A stretch of DNA of 64,000 nt from an uncultured Flavobacteriaceae bacterium (GCA_947497245.1 CANMFO010000001.1:744001-808000), one strand, 5' to 3'. Shown: positions 24,878 through 34,237, numbered from the stretch's first letter. The notes: generated by a model not told the origin, from the sequence alone. Numbers and translations are program-made.

Positions 24878-25417
24878 CTATCTTTTTCTTCTGTACCGGT
24901 CCTGGACGATGGCGTTCAAGAATACGGATGATTCGATATGCTCAAATTCCAGTTCCTTTGGAAGTTCCGAAAACAAGGGAACACCTCCGCCCAATACAAT
25001 GGGGATGGTGGTGAGGATCATTTCATCGATAAGATCCTCTTTTAGAAAGCTTTGGATCGTTGCGCCCCCATCGATATAGAGTCGTACAAAACCCTTTCGG
25101 TGAATTTGCCCCAAAACTTCCGGTAAGGATCCCTTTACCAGTTCTACCTTGCCCCGATAGGCCTCGGGTATGGATTCCAATGTTCTGCTAAGTACAAAAA
25201 CAGGTTTGGAGTACGGCCAGTCCATATCAAAACTACAGACCATCTCAAAGGTTGTCCGTCCCATGACCAGGGCATCTATCCCATTGATAAATTTTTTATA
25301 CCCCATATCCAGATTATCCGGATTTGGAACGGACTGGAGCCAATCCAACCCATTGTTTTTGTCGGCGATGTAACCATCCATGCTCCTGCCTATGAAGACC
25401 ACATTACTTTTTCCCAT
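24878..25417 (-). CDS. dihydrofolate reductase / RibD C-terminal family protein
   Basis: 179 residues from ATG 25417 (MGKSNVVFIGRSMDG). The family pattern is the opening strand followed by SMDGYIA, GIDALVMGRTTFEM (NADPH-binding region, about 49-62), VFVLSRTL, LYIDGGATIQSFL and ILTTIPIVLGGGVPLF. These reductases use NADPH on a pterin-, flavin-precursor- or other heterocyclic substrate. Downstream of an AraC regulator on the same strand with a 66-bp gap, so the two may be linked. Confidence 0.85.
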   Translation of the reverse strand: MGKSNVVFIGRSMDGYIADKNNGLDWLQSVPNPDNLDMGYKKFINGIDALVMGRTTFEMVCSFDMDWPYSKPVFVLSRTLESIPEAYRGKVELVKGSLPEVLGQIHRKGFVRLYIDGGATIQSFLKEDLIDEMILTTIPIVLGGGVPLFSELPKELEFEHIESSVFLNAIVQDRYRRKR

Positions 25418-25483
25418 AATTGCATTGTTTAATAGGGGCAAATATCATTAAATGTCAATACACTAAATTGTACAGAATTTACC

Positions 25484-26245
25484 CTAGGGACATTTGCCGA
25501 ATTCCTTTGGGGTACAGCCGCAAAAGTTCTTAAAGACCCGTATGAAATGGGATTGATCGTAAAAGCCCGCTTCCAAGCCAATGGCGGTCAGTTTGTCGGA
25601 CCGGTCGTCCTGGAGCAATGCAACGGCCGTATTTACCTTCTTTAGCTTTACATACTCGTTCGGACTGAGCATATACTGATTTTTGAACTTGCGTATAAAA
25701 CTCTTTTGGGAAATGGAAATGGACGAATTAAATTCTTTGAGCGCTCCCTTTTCCAATGATCCCGTAGCAACAAAATGTTCAAATTTTAGGAAATCGGAAT
25801 CCATTTTTGACGGATCGAACAATTCCAGTAGCTGCTGTTCCACAACTGCTGGGATGGGATGGTCCCTATAAAAAAACTGATCATACAGCATTTCTGAAAC
25901 CTGGTTCATGGCTCGGGTTCCAAGCCTTTCTATCAATAGACCGTAACAGAAAGGTTTTAGGATCAGCCCAACACTTTCATAGATGCCGGCGACCGTGGTC
26001 CAAAAAGGTTTTGTTTTTAGTCCGGAGAGTATTTGATGTCCACCGGTATCGCTGTAATTCTCTATATGCTGGCCCACTACCTCAAAACGGCTGCCATAAT
26101 TGAAAATCAATTCTGTGAACATGGGGGCATGGTGGCTTGCCCGCATATTTATATGCGATGCCCTGCCCAGCCAGATGAAGTCAACAAATTGACTCAGCGG
26201 GGAATTGGGTCGATATGCCTTGGTATGGATCAATGTCCCTGACAA
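25484..26245 (-). CDS. soluble AraC family transcriptional regulator
   Basis: 253 residues without membrane helices. The N-terminal half matches the DUF6597-like sensor seen in small AraC proteins (YRPNSPLSQFVDFIW). The C-terminal AraC domain has ISQKSFIRKFKNQYMLSPNEYVK and IGLEAGFYDQSHFIRVFKNFCGCTPKEF. Probably controls the adjacent RibD-like gene, but the ligand is unknown. It lies 53 bp after the membrane regulator gene of module copy 2. Confidence 0.85.
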   Translation of the reverse strand: MSGTLIHTKAYRPNSPLSQFVDFIWLGRASHINMRASHHAPMFTELIFNYGSRFEVVGQHIENYSDTGGHQILSGLKTKPFWTTVAGIYESVGLILKPFCYGLLIERLGTRAMNQVSEMLYDQFFYRDHPIPAVVEQQLLELFDPSKMDSDFLKFEHFVATGSLEKGALKEFNSSISISQKSFIRKFKNQYMLSPNEYVKLKKVNTAVALLQDDRSDKLTAIGLEAGFYDQSHFIRVFKNFCGCTPKEFGKCP

Positions 26246-26298
26246 GATAGAGAATTTCGCGCACCTAAGGAGGAAAAAGGGTTGCGGCCCCCATAGGA

Positions 26299-27558
26299 TC
26301 AGGGGGGAGTAAGACCATCATCGATCAATACGATCTTTCCCGTGCGATCGGTAAGTTTGATGTGCGACACCTCTCCTGCTCCCAAGAACCGATAGCGGAG
26401 GCCCGTTATGGTGCCCATGGAAGCGGAATAGGTTCCTTCGAACAACTGCTCATCTTCCAGAAAAACACGCAACCGTTTATGGGCCACTTCAATTCTAAAG
26501 TCCCGGGTAACCGACAGGTCCACTCCAAGACCGGAGAGGTCGTGTTCTTTTCCACTCAGGTAAACGTCGCTGAGCATCACCCCGATTTCGGAGACACAGC
26601 CTGGAATGGACAGAGGAACGATAATGGCGCTTTCTGTCCCCAGAACAACAATGGCGGCCTTTTGGCAAACGGCCCATTTATCGCGGTAGACATTCTTGAT
26701 GGAGGTGTATAGGACGAAGTTATCACCGGACACCTTGGAAAAGTCGCTTACTCTGTGGAAAGTAGTGTTCAAAGGCTGGTCGCTCGACACGATTTCTTCG
26801 AGTATCGAAGGGGGAAAGGACAGTTTTCCCTGCACCAGGTCCTCGGCTTGGACATACTTTGGGATCGGTCCGTAATCCAAGGTGCCCAGCCATCCCTTGG
26901 TTTTGATAAAAAGATCGTGTTCCTTAAGAATGGTTCCGTCCACTAGGAGTTTAGCCCGAAAATATCCGGGAAAATAGTATTGGCCCGTTGCCTGTTCCTG
27001 CCCAGCCTTCAGTTTAATGGTTTTGGTGGGATCCCAATACTGCTGTATATGTATGCTGTCCGAACTGATCTGGCCAAGATCGAGGTCGAAGACCACGGAA
27101 TTGGGTAGGCCCTGGGCGATGGGTCTGCTGGTAAATCCAATTTTCGAAACGTCGACCGCTCCCGCCCGATCTTTCGAGCCCTTCAGGGAGTACAATGAAA
27201 TGAAGACAACGGTCATCAAGGAGGCGGCCAACATTATGGTTCCCAAATTGGGATTTACTTTTCGGGCCAACCAAGAGGTTTTTTTGGCAGGTGACCGGTT
27301 CTTAAAATCCCTCCAATTGACGAAACCGGCAAATTGGGCCAATGTATTCAAGGTGGTGATGCTGGGCGCACTTTGATAGCTCACCTTGCCCCACACCCGC
27401 TTTAGGGTGGTGGGACTTAAGAGTACATGGGTCGTCCGCTGAATTCTTTCGCTCAGTTCGATGAAGACGTCGTTGTGCCAGGTGTTAGAGGGCCCCCAAC
27501 CCAGTTTTTCCTCGATGTGCTGCAGGCATTGCATTACCAATTTATACTCGGGATACAT
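26299..27558 (-). CDS. single-pass membrane regulator with periplasmic beta-domain (module copy 2)
   Basis: 419 residues, paralogue of the protein at 9153-10451. The N-terminal helical domain has TLKRVW at 51-56 and NWRDF at 81-85, the same residue numbers as in copy 1. A membrane helix lies at about 105-125. The periplasmic part shares IHIQQYWDP, the YYFPGYFRAKL strand and the closing GEVSHIKLTDRTGK with its partner. Divergent from the secreted LamG-like gene at 27684 with 125 bp between starts. A regulator of that gene is the best inference. No family name is claimed. Confidence 0.7.
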   Translation of the reverse strand: MYPEYKLVMQCLQHIEEKLGWGPSNTWHNDVFIELSERIQRTTHVLLSPTTLKRVWGKVSYQSAPSITTLNTLAQFAGFVNWRDFKNRSPAKKTSWLARKVNPNLGTIMLAASLMTVVFISLYSLKGSKDRAGAVDVSKIGFTSRPIAQGLPNSVVFDLDLGQISSDSIHIQQYWDPTKTIKLKAGQEQATGQYYFPGYFRAKLLVDGTILKEHDLFIKTKGWLGTLDYGPIPKYVQAEDLVQGKLSFPPSILEEIVSSDQPLNTTFHRVSDFSKVSGDNFVLYTSIKNVYRDKWAVCQKAAIVVLGTESAIIVPLSIPGCVSEIGVMLSDVYLSGKEHDLSGLGVDLSVTRDFRIEVAHKRLRVFLEDEQLFEGTYSASMGTITGLRYRFLGAGEVSHIKLTDRTGKIVLIDDGLTPP

Positions 27559-27574
27559 AATCTAAGGGTATGGT

Positions 27575-27643
27575 ACAAAGGTCAGAAAAAAATAGGTTCT
27601 GAACCACAATGTACCAACTTGAACGAAGTTGTTTTTCCTTTGT
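27575..27643. promoter_or_regulatory. divergent promoter region of module copy 2
   Basis: ACAAAGG (27575-27581) and CCTTTGT (27637-27643) are perfect reverse complements 55 bp apart, one facing each divergent gene. Each could be part of a degenerate -7 box (nnCCTTTG). Comparable placement is seen in module copy 1. Confidence 0.35.
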
Positions 27644-27683
27644 CGACCAAGTTTCGGAATTTGGATCGCATAAAACGCACCCA

Positions 27684-28808
27684 ATGAAAAAGTCAATTGT
27701 CATAACCCTGTCACTGCTGTCCGGTCTGTATATGGGCGTGGCCCAACAGCACATTCCATTGGATACCGTCCATTGGAGCATCAACGCCAAATCGTATGTA
27801 CTGGAATCCTTTAAAGGACAGGAATCCATTTATCTCCAAGGGGGATCAATGACCGCAAAAGATCTGAAGTTCTTAAACGGCACCATAGAATACGACATTT
27901 TCCTAAAGGAGACGCCTGCCTTTCCCGGGGTATATTTTCGATCCAACGGTTCCGATGCCGAGCAGTTCTACATTCGACCGCATCTCTCCGGCAAGCCCGA
28001 TAGTAACCAAGCGGCGGCGGCCATCAAGGGCGTAACACCCTGGCAGCTCTATTTTGGTCCTAGATATTCGTTCCCCTATCGGTACAAGTACGATGATTGG
28101 ACGCACGTAAGGTTAACGGTCAACGGCAATCGTGCCCAAGTATACCTGGACCATTCGGAGGAACCGCATCTTTCATGGAACCTGTTCCACGAGCCCAAGG
28201 CCGGAGAAATAACGATTACCGGAGGGAATTCGGAGGCGATGCACATAGCCAATGTACGTATCGATGCCGCCCAAAACACCCTCAAAGATTTTGATCCCAT
28301 TGAGCGAAAACCCATTGACGGCCTGATTCAACAATGGGAGGTATCCGATAAATTCGAAGAATCGGCATTGGAAAGCCCTGGGCAATTTCAATCTTTGATC
28401 GCCTCCAGAAAATGGGGCAAAAAAATCGATGTTGAAGAAGGGACCGCGGCAAACGTATCCAGGCAGGTCCAGTTGAGGGACGAAACAAAGGGCAATACCA
28501 TTTTTGCCCGTACCATCATTTATTCGAACAGAGACCAAACCAAGCTTTTTGAATTTGGATATAGCGATAGGGTAGTGGCGCTACTGAACGGCCGGGCCAT
28601 GTACAGAGGCACCAATAAGTGGAGGACCCGGGACTACCGTTACTTGGGGACCGTAGGTCTTTTTGACGGGATATACCTCCCCCTAAAAAAAGGAAAAAAC
28701 ACCCTTTTACTTGCCGTTTCGGAAGATTTCGGCGGCTGGCTGGTAACTGGAAGATTTGCAGATCCGAAAGGAATTAGAATAGAATATGGTCCCATAAAAA
28801 CCAAATAG
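27684..28808 (+). CDS. secreted LamG / DUF1080-like protein with extra C-terminal domain (module copy 2)
   Basis: 374 residues from ATG 27684, which starts a signal peptide (SIVITLSLLSGLYMGVAQ). Residues about 25-200 form the jelly roll homologous to the protein at 10588 (FLNGTIEYDIFLK, PGVYFRSNG, EQFYIRPH, DDWTHVRLTVNGNRAQVYLD, IANVRID). A second domain (about 225-374) contains FARTIIYSNRDQTKLFEFGYSDRVVALLNGRAMY and a beta-sandwich end, found in sugar-binding proteins. Followed by the DUF2911 gene 3 bp downstream, so an operon. Confidence 0.72.
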   Translation: MKKSIVITLSLLSGLYMGVAQQHIPLDTVHWSINAKSYVLESFKGQESIYLQGGSMTAKDLKFLNGTIEYDIFLKETPAFPGVYFRSNGSDAEQFYIRPHLSGKPDSNQAAAAIKGVTPWQLYFGPRYSFPYRYKYDDWTHVRLTVNGNRAQVYLDHSEEPHLSWNLFHEPKAGEITITGGNSEAMHIANVRIDAAQNTLKDFDPIERKPIDGLIQQWEVSDKFEESALESPGQFQSLIASRKWGKKIDVEEGTAANVSRQVQLRDETKGNTIFARTIIYSNRDQTKLFEFGYSDRVVALLNGRAMYRGTNKWRTRDYRYLGTVGLFDGIYLPLKKGKNTLLLAVSEDFGGWLVTGRFADPKGIRIEYGPIKTK

Positions 28809-28811
28809 GTC

Positions 28812-29882
28812 ATGAAAAAAAATTGTCTAGCACTTATTGTCTGCATATTGATATTGGGCTTTTCCCCAGTGGAGGCCCAGGACATGTTGGTGGCCACCAA
28901 AGTCAGCCAAAGGGCCAGTGTGGAGCAGCGCATCGGCACCACGGACGTTACCGTAGTGTACCATAGCCCGTTGACAAGAGGCCGTAAGATTTTTGGGGGA
29001 ATCGTCCCTTACGATTTTGTAGTGGATGGTGTGGAGTACCCATGGCGTGCAGGATCAAACGAAAACACCACGATCGAGTTTAGCCATGATGTCCGTATTC
29101 AGGGACGGCCATTGCCCAAAGGAAAATACGGACTGCATATCCTGGTCGGTAAGACCGAATGGACCTATATCTTTTCCAAGAACTCCGAAAGCTGGGGTAG
29201 TTTCAGCTATGACAAGAACGAAGATGCCCTAAGGGTAAACGCCACCCCCGAAAAAATGCCCCACCAAGAATGGCTGAATTACGAATTTGTGTCACGTAAG
29301 TCGACATCGGCCATACTGGAGCTGCAATGGTCGGATGTTAAATGTGGCATTGAAATAGCTGTGGATGTAACCACCAACGTACTGGCCGACCTGAAGGCCA
29401 AGGCCGAAAAGACCGCGGACGATTATATAAAAATAGCACAACTGACGATGGAACAGGATTCCTCCCAGATCGACCAAGCCCTGGACTATGTGGACCGATC
29501 CATGGAAATACAGGAGGAATTTCGGAACAAGATGCTCAAATCGAAACTCTTACGGAAAAAAGGCCAAATGGAAGAAAGTGAAAAGTGCAGGAAAGAAGCC
29601 ATGGCCCTGGGCAAAGGGTTTCCCTATTATTACTACTATCCACTGAGCTATATGCTTTTGAAGGGGGACCAGGAAAAAACCTATGCCCTCCTGACCCATA
29701 TGCTCCAAAAAGAACCCAACAATTGGATCGCCCATTTGGCCATGGGCGAGTATTACATTAAGGAACAAAACCAGGAAAAGGCGACCTTTCATTTTGGCAA
29801 GGCGTACGAACACGCCGGGGAACGATCAAAACCGTACACCCGGTATATGTATTTGTCCAATAAGCTGATCTTGGAGCGGTAG
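28812..29882 (+). CDS. DUF2911 protein with TPR region
   Basis: 356 residues with a signal peptide (LIVCILILGFSPVEAQ). Residues about 25-195 match DUF2911 (VTVVYHSPLTRGRKIFGG, PWRAGSNENTTIEFS, LPKGKYGLHILVG, WGSFSYDKNEDALRV). The C-terminal 150 residues are helical repeats of TPR type (TADDYIKIAQ, ALDYVDRSMEIQ, WIAHLAMGEYYIKEQNQEKATFHFGKA). The function of DUF2911 is unknown. Periplasmic. Co-transcribed with the preceding LamG-like gene. Confidence 0.85.
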   Translation: MKKNCLALIVCILILGFSPVEAQDMLVATKVSQRASVEQRIGTTDVTVVYHSPLTRGRKIFGGIVPYDFVVDGVEYPWRAGSNENTTIEFSHDVRIQGRPLPKGKYGLHILVGKTEWTYIFSKNSESWGSFSYDKNEDALRVNATPEKMPHQEWLNYEFVSRKSTSAILELQWSDVKCGIEIAVDVTTNVLADLKAKAEKTADDYIKIAQLTMEQDSSQIDQALDYVDRSMEIQEEFRNKMLKSKLLRKKGQMEESEKCRKEAMALGKGFPYYYYYPLSYMLLKGDQEKTYALLTHMLQKEPNNWIAHLAMGEYYIKEQNQEKATFHFGKAYEHAGERSKPYTRYMYLSNKLILER

Positions 29883-29947
29883 GGCCATGTCGCCTCCAAA
29901 TCTGGCCGAAAGCCTACCATACCACAGGCCATACCCGAAAATTATAA

Positions 29948-29955
29948 TATCTTTG
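29948..29955 (+). promoter_or_regulatory. -7 box of the LytTR gene
   Basis: TATCTTTG fits TAnnTTTG exactly. It lies inside the longest open frame that begins at ATG 29887, which suggests that the real LytTR start is further downstream (GTG 29998). Confidence 0.45.
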
Positions 29956-29997
29956 ACCACGCCTTATCGATGCAAATGCGATATATTCTTTTTTGAT

Positions 29998-30837
29998 GTG
30001 GTCTTGCCGGATAGAATTAATTACTGGAGAATACTGGAACCCATAGTTTTGGGTTCACTGGCCAATATCGTCATCAACTATATTTTCAACCCGTCCCGTC
30101 CCGATTTCATTTGGGAGGAGTTTATGGTTGCCGTTATTTTCGCACTTATGGTCACGGAGATCAACCGGCTAATCGACTTTAAACTGGAAAAGAAGGTGGG
30201 CTGGACCGATAATTTGGGAAAACGCTTCTTTTACCAATTGGTTTACCTGGCCACCACATTGTTCGTTATCCTTAACGTGGTCGGCAACATTTATACGTGG
30301 TTGAAAGGCGATGGTTTTTACTCCCTCAACGAATTGGTAATCATAAACATAAGTGTGTTCATGGTGGCTTTGGTACTCACTTTTTTAAAGTGGTCCATGC
30401 ATTTTTATAAAAACTGGAGAAGTACGGCACATCACTTACAGCATTCCCACAAAGCGTTGGACGCACTGAAATCCGAATTGGAAAAGACGACGCGGCAAAT
30501 CGCTTTGTTGAAGGGAAACAGCCAATTAAGGGTTGCCGTAGAGGATATACAATATGCGGAAAGCGAACTCGGTGTGGTCTGGGTACATTTTGAAGGTTCC
30601 AAGGCGGTTTTCAATGATTCGCTACACGCTCTGATGGAACAACTCCCCGGACGTATTTTTTTTCACGCAAACCGGAATACAGTAGTACGCAAAGACATGG
30701 TCCTGTCGATTGCGTCTTCTACCTATGGAAAGATAGAACTGCAATTGAAGGAATCCCTTGATTTAGGTACCCCGATCACCATCAGCCGGTCCAAGGCCGC
30801 TTCATTTCGTAGGTGGTACAATGGCATTTCAAGCTGA
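29998..30837 (+). CDS. membrane LytTR family regulator
   Basis: 279 residues if started at GTG 29998. An ATG at 29887 would add 37 residues without coding character, and a good -7 box lies between the two. Four hydrophobic helices occupy the N-terminal half (WRILEPIVLGSLANIVINYIF, EEFMVAVIFALMVTEI, LVYLATTLFVILNVVG, LVIINISVFMVALVLTF). A coiled linker follows (ALKSELEKTTRQIALLKG), then a LytTR DNA-binding domain (ELGVVWVHFEG, FFHANRNTVVRKDMV, PITISRSKAASFRRW). No kinase partner is near, so it is probably a one-component membrane regulator. Confidence 0.78.
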   Translation: MVLPDRINYWRILEPIVLGSLANIVINYIFNPSRPDFIWEEFMVAVIFALMVTEINRLIDFKLEKKVGWTDNLGKRFFYQLVYLATTLFVILNVVGNIYTWLKGDGFYSLNELVIINISVFMVALVLTFLKWSMHFYKNWRSTAHHLQHSHKALDALKSELEKTTRQIALLKGNSQLRVAVEDIQYAESELGVVWVHFEGSKAVFNDSLHALMEQLPGRIFFHANRNTVVRKDMVLSIASSTYGKIELQLKESLDLGTPITISRSKAASFRRWYNGISS

Positions 30838-30868
30838 TAGCGATACCATTCCGGCACTGCCGTACGAT

Positions 30869-32536
30869 TTACTGACGTTTTTGTTTTCCGGGTGATTTCT
30901 TTGTGGGGTTCAAAAACGGCACCAATGGGATTTTTTCAAATGCCGTGGGAACATGAAAATCAGGGGTTTTCGAATCGGGAATGGCCTTGGTATACCAGTC
31001 TACCATGCCACCGTCCTGGAAGTCGGCCCTAAAGACCCCCAAATGAACAGTGTCCATCAGTCCCAATGACCGTAGTTCGTCCAGGGATATTTTGCCTTCT
31101 ACGATATATTCATGGTCTGAAATCAATGTTTTTACGAACAATGACCTAAAAGCCCATTTCTCATTGAATTTGCGATAGTATTCGGCGCTATAGTCCAGAA
31201 TGTCCCCTCTAGGATTGATTTCAACACAATAGTATTCGGACAGATCTTCCCTTGGTGAAAAAAACAGCTCGACCCGATCCCCTTTGGTAACGGACAACTC
31301 TTCGATATACGGGGACATGGAAAGGGTGCTGTCCACGGTCTTAAAATAGAAATTGAAATACCCATCTTCGATCTGGTGGTCAAAAAGGGTAGCGTCCTTA
31401 CCGGTTGGCCCCCAAGGGTTTGTAAGGCCCTTGGTCGACTTGGTTTTGTCCCAATCATCCAAAACCGCATCAACGACAATGGGTTGCGAACCGTAAAGAA
31501 TTTTGCCATACTCCCTGAAAACCTCCCCAAAATGTCCGACCCCATATAAGTTGCGGTAATCCCTGTTCATCCAAGCCGCGAAAGAGGTAATTGAGTGGAC
31601 CCCCAAGCTTCTGTAATCGCGGATATCGCGTTCTAGATGGTGCTTTTTCCATGGAAGCCTGGCCAACTTGTGCTTCTCCCAGTTTGAAAACATCGACACA
31701 TCCAGCCAGTACTCTAGAATATGTGCAGTCTGGCTTGGGAAAACCTCTAGATTTTCCTTTAATTTATGCAAATGCCCATCTTGGGCCAGGGCTTTTGAAT
31801 AGTCCCTGCTTATTGGTGCATACTCCAAAAAAATACCTTCCAACGGTTCTATTTTTTTTGGTGCTTCCAAAGTGTTATGGTAGGCCAAATGCGCCACTTG
31901 GGCCTCCGGGTCGATTTTCTTTAAAATGGTCAATACCCTATTTTCATAGAGAAGTGCCTGTTCGCTGGGAGAATAATCCTTGCAATTTTCGCAATGACAA
32001 AAGGAGTCTTGGACATCGTCTGTCCAAAAGAAGTAGCGATGTGTTGTGGGTTTTAGCCACTTGGTGATTTCGATAATGTTTTTCTCAATTTCTGCATGGG
32101 CACCCTCGGAGGTAAAGCACATATTGTACGCCCTTTGTCTTTTTCCCGTCCGGTCCATTCTGAAGAATGTGGGCTGTTTGTCAAATAGGGAGCGCGGTAG
32201 CAGGTCTTGGAGGACATGCAGTTCATATTCCATATCGATTCCCTTCTCTTTGCATTGTTTCTGCAAGGTTTTCCCTTCTTGCCCACTTAGGAACGACTTT
32301 AGTTTTGGAAGTGTTTCCAATTTTGTATCGGTATGGATTCCCAAAAGGTTCAAACGGTTTTTGTTCAATAGATCCACCCATTCCATGGCCCCCAGCGAAG
32401 TAAGGTCGCTTGGATATACCACCACTCCTCTTTTTTCATGCGATAACTGAGGTATTTGTGCATTTGAATTGAGGAGAAAGAGAAAACCAAGGATCAAGCA
32501 TTGGACAAACTTGTTGCGGTGTTTTGTGTTTTGCAT
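30869..32536 (-). CDS. DUF4838 protein with C-terminal CBM9-like domain
   Basis: 555 residues from ATG 32536, which begins a signal peptide (FVQCLILGFLFLLNSNAQ). The central part matches DUF4838, a TIM-barrel-like family of glycoside-hydrolase type: RYFFWTDDVQDSFCHCENCKDYS (metal- or substrate-binding C/H cluster), LEYWLDVSMF and SITSFAAW. The last 170 residues resemble a family 9 carbohydrate-binding module (IVVDAVLDDWDKT, RVELFFSPREDLSEYY, LGVFRADFQDGG). A secreted polysaccharide-active protein is likely by inference. Third gene of a leftward group with the esterase and PD40 genes. Confidence 0.8.
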   Translation of the reverse strand: MQNTKHRNKFVQCLILGFLFLLNSNAQIPQLSHEKRGVVVYPSDLTSLGAMEWVDLLNKNRLNLLGIHTDTKLETLPKLKSFLSGQEGKTLQKQCKEKGIDMEYELHVLQDLLPRSLFDKQPTFFRMDRTGKRQRAYNMCFTSEGAHAEIEKNIIEITKWLKPTTHRYFFWTDDVQDSFCHCENCKDYSPSEQALLYENRVLTILKKIDPEAQVAHLAYHNTLEAPKKIEPLEGIFLEYAPISRDYSKALAQDGHLHKLKENLEVFPSQTAHILEYWLDVSMFSNWEKHKLARLPWKKHHLERDIRDYRSLGVHSITSFAAWMNRDYRNLYGVGHFGEVFREYGKILYGSQPIVVDAVLDDWDKTKSTKGLTNPWGPTGKDATLFDHQIEDGYFNFYFKTVDSTLSMSPYIEELSVTKGDRVELFFSPREDLSEYYCVEINPRGDILDYSAEYYRKFNEKWAFRSLFVKTLISDHEYIVEGKISLDELRSLGLMDTVHLGVFRADFQDGGMVDWYTKAIPDSKTPDFHVPTAFEKIPLVPFLNPTKKSPGKQKRQ

Positions 32537-32725
32537 ATGATATCTTCGTTGTAAGTGCCCTGTCCTGGACATAGGGTTTTGGCCAGGTCTGGGCAATTTC
32601 AAATTCAACTTGGGGTACGGTGCCGCTTAAAAGTAATAAAATTGGCGATAGGGCAGTGGGCTGGTGGCGAAAAGCCCTTACACCTCGTTTTTTTGAACAA
32701 GCGAATTCCGAATTTATCGGTAGAG

Positions 32726-34189
32726 CTAGGGTTCGAGCTTCTCCGATGCGAACTTTGTTTCGATAATGAGTTCCGGAAAACTGCCGTTTAGCCCCATACG
32801 GTTTGGTTTTCCCTTTAGGTACCGATCCCAAAAATCAAGAACGACCGTATTCACGATGCGGGTCACTTTGTTGCTGGGCAGTTCGCCCAATTGTCCGTAT
32901 ACCCCTAGTATCGGCCAAACAGTGCCCAAATCTGTAAAATCGGTATGACGGGTGCCTGGTATATGGCATTCGTAATAATCGTTGGTGCTGCTGAGGTACA
33001 TGGCATCGTTCAGTCCCAATCCGTCATCGCTATAGAACATTAAAAATGGGAGGTGCAAACTGTCTTTCCCCCTTGTGCCGTATTGTAGGCCATCCATATT
33101 GATGCCTGCATCAAAACGTTCGTCAATTTTGCAGATTTCGCCTGCCGTTGCCCCGCCCATGGACATGCCCATGATCCCAATTTTATCAAAATTGATATGC
33201 GAAACGATGTTTGAACCGTTTTTTGGGTACTGGGTCAACCAATCCAAAACAAACTGATTGTCCTTTGCCCATACTGAAACAGACCCGTTGAGTCCGTCCG
33301 CGTTCTCGATCACATCCAAAACTAGGGCACTTCGTTTTGTTCTATCGTTGATCTTTTCGAGTGCCTTTTTTGCCTTTTCCATGGGTGCGGATGCGTCACG
33401 GATCCATTGCATGCCTTCCTTGAATTTCTCCATACTGGTCACAAATTCGGGCAGTATGATCGTGTCATTTCCAAGATCCACCCGAATACTTTCATACGGA
33501 TGCGCTATGCTCACGACAATGTACCCATGACTGGCCAGATGTTCCATCAACTGGGTATTTTGGGAAGTGAACATTTGTAGCCCGTGGTTAAACAATACAA
33601 GGGGAAAGCTGCCTTTTTTTGGGGCTATGTTGGAATAGGCATTCGTTTTGACTTTTCGCAGGTATTCGGTAAAGAAGCTTATGAGATCATTTTTGCCGGA
33701 ATACAGCCCAGACCACAGTGATTCGGGCTTGGACAGTGCGGTAGGTTCGCCCGGATACCATATTTCGAGCAACAACCGCCGTTTGTCCCCTGGGCGTTTA
33801 TGACGCTCCTCCGTACGCGTGTCATCCGTTATCGTTTTTTTCAATACCCCGACCGAATGGCTTCCGGTCGGTGGTTCCAGGGCCACTATGGGCATGGAAA
33901 CGGCATAAAAAATGGAGATGGAGATGATCAATAGGGAAGCCATGAACCCTGTAAGTCGAAAAAACAAATGTCCAATGGATCTTCTAAAAAAAAGTGGGCA
34001 AAGTAGGGCTAGGGGAAGATAGACCAACGCCATTTGCCATCGGGGCCCTTCCAAGATCAGATGGAGCAAAAAGACCAGTAGCGCGGACAGTACGGAGTAT
34101 TTTAAAAGCGCTCTTTTACGCCCAAAAAAACACTGTAGGGTCAGTAGGGCCAGAACAGCAATAGTCAATAAAAACTCAAAGGTCTGCAT
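32726..34189 (-). CDS. membrane PAF-acetylhydrolase-like alpha/beta hydrolase
   Basis: 487 residues. Four N-terminal membrane helices (about 5-20, 32-48, 52-68, 80-100) precede an alpha/beta hydrolase domain with LLEIWYPGE, LVLFNHGLQ (oxyanion region), GYIVVSIAHPYE, nucleophile elbow GMSMGGA (Ser343), acid candidate in FYSDDGLG and histidine in PGTRHTDF. These fit the PAF-acetylhydrolase family. It is a relative of the secreted protein at 15839-17047. Lies between the PD40 and DUF4838 genes on the same strand (48-bp and 189-bp gaps). Confidence 0.82.
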   Translation of the reverse strand: MQTFEFLLTIAVLALLTLQCFFGRKRALLKYSVLSALLVFLLHLILEGPRWQMALVYLPLALLCPLFFRRSIGHLFFRLTGFMASLLIISISIFYAVSMPIVALEPPTGSHSVGVLKKTITDDTRTEERHKRPGDKRRLLLEIWYPGEPTALSKPESLWSGLYSGKNDLISFFTEYLRKVKTNAYSNIAPKKGSFPLVLFNHGLQMFTSQNTQLMEHLASHGYIVVSIAHPYESIRVDLGNDTIILPEFVTSMEKFKEGMQWIRDASAPMEKAKKALEKINDRTKRSALVLDVIENADGLNGSVSVWAKDNQFVLDWLTQYPKNGSNIVSHINFDKIGIMGMSMGGATAGEICKIDERFDAGINMDGLQYGTRGKDSLHLPFLMFYSDDGLGLNDAMYLSSTNDYYECHIPGTRHTDFTDLGTVWPILGVYGQLGELPSNKVTRIVNTVVLDFWDRYLKGKPNRMGLNGSFPELIIETKFASEKLEP

Positions 34190-34237
34190 AGTCTCGGTTC
34201 AATTTGGCTATGGCCTGTAAGGGGCGTGGCGGCCAAG

